From assembly GCA_049423065.1 (NCBI GenBank), contig JBMSQB010000085.1:1-18875 (forward strand): DNA of 18,875 bases. The letters are read 5' to 3'. A model generated the notes under the pieces. That model was not told the DNA's origin. It ran no database searches and worked only from the letters and a program-made list of their open reading frames with translations. The translations under genes were made by a program, and so were the position numbers. This DNA is from SYIM01 sp041182885 (GTDB lineage Bacteria > Pseudomonadota > Gammaproteobacteria > Burkholderiales > Burkholderiaceae_E). Shown piece by piece: positions 16,284-18,875 of the stretch (within the stretch, counting starts at the first letter, position 1; every line of letters starts with the position of its first letter).

Positions 16284-16356
16284 GCGGGGGCGCGAGGCGA
16301 TCAAGGGCGCGCCGCGCCGCGCGAGCTGCGCGCGCGAGAACGCAACGTGGGTCGCG

Positions 16357-16548
16357 CTATTTCGACATCGAGCAGTGACCGCCCGAACTGCTCCGCCCCG
16401 AGCCCGCTGCGATCAGTGGTGGCTCGTCGCGCAAGTCAATCGGCGCCGATGTCCGGAAATCCCACACCACAAAGCCGATCAACATCACCCAGAACACCCA
16501 GGCGAGCCGCTTGCGAGTCGAGGTCCGCGCGGGCGTTGGCGCGCTCAT
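16357..16548 (-). CDS. Small single-pass membrane protein with C-terminal GGHC arm
   Basis: This 63-residue protein belongs to no family I recognise. A basic N-terminus (T-S-T-R-K-R, 10-14 region) precedes one hydrophobic helix, L-A-W-V-F-W-V-M-L-I-G-F-V-V-W (15-29). A polar tail follows, ending in a flexible G-S-G-R-S-S-S-G-G-H-C-S-M-S-K. Cys59 is the only cysteine. The positive-inside rule predicts the N-terminus in the cytoplasm and the tail in the periplasm. Its ATG overlaps the yeeE stop (ATGA), so it should be made together with the transporter. The overlap, the clean membrane helix and the in-frame TAG stop make it a credible gene. A role as an accessory or sulfur-handling partner of YeeE is inference. 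Confidence 0.68.
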   Translation of the reverse strand: MSAPTPARTSTRKRLAWVFWVMLIGFVVWDFRTSAPIDLRDEPPLIAAGSGRSSSGGHCSMSK

Positions 16549-17675
16549 CAATCGAATCCAAACCGGCGACGCAGCCGAATGCCGATCAGCGTACCGCCAA
16601 AGGCAAGCACCACCCAGATCCAGCCATGCACGCTGCCGGTGGAAATACCGCTCAGCATCGCGCCGACATTGCAGCCAAATGCGAGCCTCGAGCTGTACCC
16701 CATGACCAGGCCCGCAACCAGACCTGTCAGCCACTGTGTGGCGCCAAGCGGGCGGGACGACGCGCCATCGCGGGCCGACACCCAGAGCGCACCGGCCAGA
16801 ATACCGAGGTTGGTGATTGAGGTGATGTCGAGCAGCACGCTCTGCGACAGCCTCGCCGCATGCCCCGCCTGTGACCAGAACGCACTCCCCGCGGGATCCC
16901 ACCAGGGGGTTGCCTGAGCAAGCTTCGCCGCCCACAGCCCAAAGCCGTAAACCACGCCCCAGGGCTGACCGGCGATCAACAGGTTGAGCGTTGCCAACAC
17001 CGCGAGGGTGATCGCACCGATCATCCAGCGGCGCTCGATCCAGCGCCGGGACGGCCCCACCCACCAGCGGGTGAGTGCCGCCAGCGCCACCAGCCCGGCC
17101 AGTGTGAGCGCAAGCGCAGGCCCTGCTCCGAACTGCTCGACCATCCCGACCGGCGCACTCGCGCCGAGCGCGAGCCAGTGCTCAAGATGCAGCGACCCGG
17201 CAAAGCTGCCGAACGCAAAGAGCGGCAGGATCGCAAGGTTGAGCGGCACGCCCATCCCCGCCTTGTACAGCGTGCCCGAGCCGCAGCCGTCCGCGATCTG
17301 CATGCTCATTCCAAAAAGGAAGGCGCCGACCAGCAGCGCCACGCTGGGCGGACCCAGCGCAGCCTGCAATTCGCTGAAATGCGCGAGGAGCGGCATGGCG
17401 AATGCCGCGGCGATGGCAAGCAGCACCAGCTGACCCGTCACCCCCCGCGGATCCCGCTCGGCGACCAGCTGTCGCCATCCGGTCGTAAAACCGAACCGAC
17501 AGCCCGCGAGTGCGGCGCCCAGACCCACCCCCACCAGGAACAGCACCGCCTGCCGAATCGAAACAAAGCCCGCCAGCAGGAGAAAGACGCCTGCGATCAC
17601 CACCGAAAGCGGCAACCGCCCGGACCGGAGCGCGGGTGCGCCGGGCGAGGCGATGGCGGACGGGGCACTTGTCAT
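16548..17675 (-). CDS. YeeE/YedE-family (thiosulfate-type) transporter
   Basis: This 375-residue polytopic inner-membrane protein has two internally similar halves. The three cysteine motifs expected of the family are present: A-G-C-R-F-G-F (Cys59), I-A-D-G-C-G-S-G-T-L-Y-K-A-G (Cys131) and L-A-F-G-C-N-V-G-A-M-L-S-G (Cys335). In characterised members such cysteines pass thiosulfate through the membrane by transient S-H-S bonding; other members handle selenium or unknown sulfur compounds. The gene sits directly after a periplasmic rhodanese, which supports sulfane-sulfur or thiosulfate as substrate. The ATG at 17675 has no good Shine-Dalgarno, and three 20-base repeats lie just upstream. It overlaps the following small gene by ATGA. 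Confidence 0.88.
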   Translation of the reverse strand: MTSAPSAIASPGAPALRSGRLPLSVVIAGVFLLLAGFVSIRQAVLFLVGVGLGAALAGCRFGFTTGWRQLVAERDPRGVTGQLVLLAIAAAFAMPLLAHFSELQAALGPPSVALLVGAFLFGMSMQIADGCGSGTLYKAGMGVPLNLAILPLFAFGSFAGSLHLEHWLALGASAPVGMVEQFGAGPALALTLAGLVALAALTRWWVGPSRRWIERRWMIGAITLAVLATLNLLIAGQPWGVVYGFGLWAAKLAQATPWWDPAGSAFWSQAGHAARLSQSVLLDITSITNLGILAGALWVSARDGASSRPLGATQWLTGLVAGLVMGYSSRLAFGCNVGAMLSGISTGSVHGWIWVVLAFGGTLIGIRLRRRFGFD

Positions 17676-17678
17676 GGC

Positions 17679-17738
17679 GCGGGAATCAATTGGAGGACGC
17701 GGGAATCAGCCGGAGGGCGCGGGAATCAGTTGAAGGTG
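17679..17738. repeat. Three tandem 20-bp repeats at the rhodanese-yeeE junction
   Basis: Units at 17679-17698, 17699-17718 and 17719-17738 all begin GCGGGAATCA and then diverge slightly (A-T-T-G-G-A-G-G, G-C-C-G-G-A-G-G, G-T-T-G-A-A-G-G). The third unit contains the rhodanese stop codon and its last coding bases. Read on the minus strand each unit carries a TGA, so duplication has repeated the gene end. The array fills almost all the space before yeeE. Confidence 0.85.
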
Positions 17739-18667
17739 CGGGCCGCCCAGATCTTGAAGTCGACCATCAGCTGACCAGCGCGGCCGGGCGCGTTGTCCAT
17801 CGGCAGGGCCTGGGGCGCCGAGGTCCAGTCCACCATCGAACCGGCATAGAGCTTGACCTGCGGCTGACCCAGCACTTCGGACAGCGCGAACCAGTTGGTC
17901 GCAGCCCAGTGACCCGTGTTGCAGAAGGACAGCGTGTCGCGCTTCGGATCGAGGTTGAGGGCTGCGGCAATGCGGCGCGCTTCGTCGGTGGAGACAAAGG
18001 TTGAGCTGCCCTGCGCAAACCAGCTTGAATGTTCGACGTTGACCGCGCCCTTGAGCGTCCCCGCGCTGCGCGCGGCGGCGTGGCGGGTCTGGCCATTGAA
18101 GAAATCGGCGGGACGGGCGTCCACCAGCGCGGCGTTGTTGCGTTCGATCGCCTGCGCCACTTCGTCGCGCGTGGCAATCATCGAGCCGTCCAGCGTGGGC
18201 TGAAAGTTGCTCGCCGCCACGCTCACCGGGTTGGCGTCCTGCGGCAGACCCGCAGCCGCCCACGCCTTCACGCCGCCATTCAGCACCGAAAGCTCCTTCA
18301 GACCCAACACCTTGAGCGTCCAGTACACACGGGCGGCTGCACCAAAATCGGTGGCGTCGGCGCCGCTGGACACCACCACGGTCCGGGTAGCGGGCGTGAG
18401 CCCAAGCCGCTGCACCTGCGCGGTGAGCTTGGCGAGTTCGGGCAACTCACCCGGGCTGGAGGCGGGACCGCGCCAGGAGCCGTAAGGCGCGTTGAGCGCG
18501 CCCGGAATATGCGCGGCCGCATAGGACTTGGGATCCCGGATATCGATCACCCGCACTGCAGCGCTTGCAACAAGCGGCTGCAATTCGGCAGGGGTGATGA
18601 GGGGCGATGCGGCCGACACGGACGAGGCGACCAGCAGCGAGGAGAACAGGGCGAGAACGGATTTCAT
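17726..18667 (-). CDS. Periplasmic two-domain rhodanese (sulfurtransferase)
   Basis: This 313-residue protein has a signal peptide: M-K-S, then the hydrophobic stretch V-L-A-L-F-S-S-L-L-V-A, with a cut near S-V-S-A-A. Two rhodanese domains follow (about 24-140 and 160-313). The first is probably inactive: its loop reads V-V-S-S-G-A-D (98-104), with no cysteine. The second has the active loop F-C-N-T-G-H-W-A (248-255) with Cys249, the only cysteine of the protein. Rhodaneses move sulfane sulfur from donors such as thiosulfate to thiols or cyanide; the precise acceptor is unknown. The N-x-x-H-W loop resembles the SseA/YnjE group more than classical thiosulfate:cyanide enzymes. The start at 18667 was chosen for the signal peptide; the frame extends 16 codons further. 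It heads the unit with yeeE and the small membrane protein. Confidence 0.9.
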   Translation of the reverse strand: MKSVLALFSSLLVASSVSAASPLITPAELQPLVASAAVRVIDIRDPKSYAAAHIPGALNAPYGSWRGPASSPGELPELAKLTAQVQRLGLTPATRTVVVSSGADATDFGAAARVYWTLKVLGLKELSVLNGGVKAWAAAGLPQDANPVSVAASNFQPTLDGSMIATRDEVAQAIERNNAALVDARPADFFNGQTRHAAARSAGTLKGAVNVEHSSWFAQGSSTFVSTDEARRIAAALNLDPKRDTLSFCNTGHWAATNWFALSEVLGQPQVKLYAGSMVDWTSAPQALPMDNAPGRAGQLMVDFKIWAARTFN

Positions 18668-18729
18668 GGCAAGCGCACCGGCAGAAAGGAAAGCACCCAT
18701 TCTGGGCCGAGCCACTCATTACGAAAAAT

Positions 18730-18758
18730 ACTTTATACGGATATTCTGATTACCAAAA
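18730..18758 (-). promoter_or_regulatory. AT-rich promoter/operator region of the rhodanese unit
   Basis: Bases 18720-18765 form an AT-rich island in otherwise GC-rich DNA. On the minus strand a plausible pair is TTGGTA (18751-18756) and TAAAGT (18730-18735), 15 bases apart, with TATAAA (18732-18737) overlapping the -10. An imperfect inverted repeat, AATAC/ATATT (about 18727-18745), overlaps it and could bind a repressor. It lies 60-90 bases before the ATG. No strong Shine-Dalgarno is seen. Confidence 0.42.
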
Positions 18759-18830
18759 GAAATGAGGAGAAACGGGATCGGGGTGACCGCGCGCCACCCA
18801 GCCCAACGGCCGGTACACCGGCTTACCTCC

Positions 18831-18875
18831 GGGCGCCCCCGGGCGCCCCACCCCCCCCCCCCCCCCCCCCCCCCC
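18831..18875. other. Contig-end low-complexity sequence (poly-C run)
   Basis: Two direct copies of GGGCGCCCC (18831 and 18841) are followed by A and then 25 consecutive C residues to the window end. Such a run is very unusual in a bacterial chromosome and is best read as a sequencing or assembly artefact at a contig edge. The 65 or so bases before it (18766-18830) hold no feature I can support. Confidence 0.7.

Noticed and set aside
16284..16356. A terminator between the NUDIX gene and the small membrane gene.
   Set aside because: The stretch is GC-rich with alternating CGCG, so several weak hairpins are possible, but none is convincing and there is no T run.
18762..18875. A plus-strand open frame starting ATG at 18762 and running off the right edge.
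   Set aside because: It runs into the poly-C tract, has no well-placed ribosome site and no recognisable sequence; probably chance.

Overview
The window is a dense, high-G+C stretch of bacterial chromosome with ordinary housekeeping and stress genes on both strands. Gene content and order suggest a betaproteobacterium, probably of the Burkholderiales: a recG-oxyR pair, a CysM-type cysteine synthase near mltB, and a double-length UvrA. This is a judgement from gene families and not a phylogeny. The last 25 bases are a pure C run that looks like a contig-end artefact. I see no tRNA, rRNA, CRISPR array, phage or insertion sequence.

Layout. (1) Positions 1-49 hold the tail of a plus-strand gene. 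(2) 98-2075 holds two divergent genes: an ECHDC3-like enoyl-CoA hydratase/isomerase family protein on minus, and a secreted MltB-type lytic transglycosylase on plus. (3) 2101-8635 is an unbroken minus-strand series, in transcription order: TM2-domain membrane protein, AlaX-type Ala-tRNA editing protein, RidA, RecG, OxyR, CysM and an EamA/DMT exporter. Spacing is tight from ridA to the exporter, and cysM and the exporter share an ATGA stop/start overlap. The theme is peroxide sensing, DNA repair, cysteine synthesis and metabolite or translation proofreading. (4) 8814-16283 is a plus-strand unit: a 1992-residue protein made of two complete UvrA chains in tandem, a CDP-alcohol phosphatidyltransferase overlapping it by ATGA, and a NUDIX hydrolase with an enlarged Nudix box. 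(5) 16357-18667 is a minus-strand sulfur unit: a periplasmic two-domain rhodanese, a YeeE/YedE (thiosulfate-type) transporter with three conserved cysteines, and a 63-residue single-pass protein with a C-terminal Gly-Gly-His-Cys arm, coupled to yeeE by ATGA.

Two items stand out. The first is the single-chain double UvrA. Its halves appear to have diverged in complementary ways: the first keeps a full insertion domain but lacks the recognisable UvrB-docking motif, while the second keeps that motif but has its insertion domain replaced by a short acidic/alanine-rich stretch. The second is the sulfur unit with its small cysteine-tailed membrane protein, which may be an uncharacterised partner in thiosulfate or sulfane-sulfur handling. 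All functional calls rest on motifs read by eye; no database search was run.
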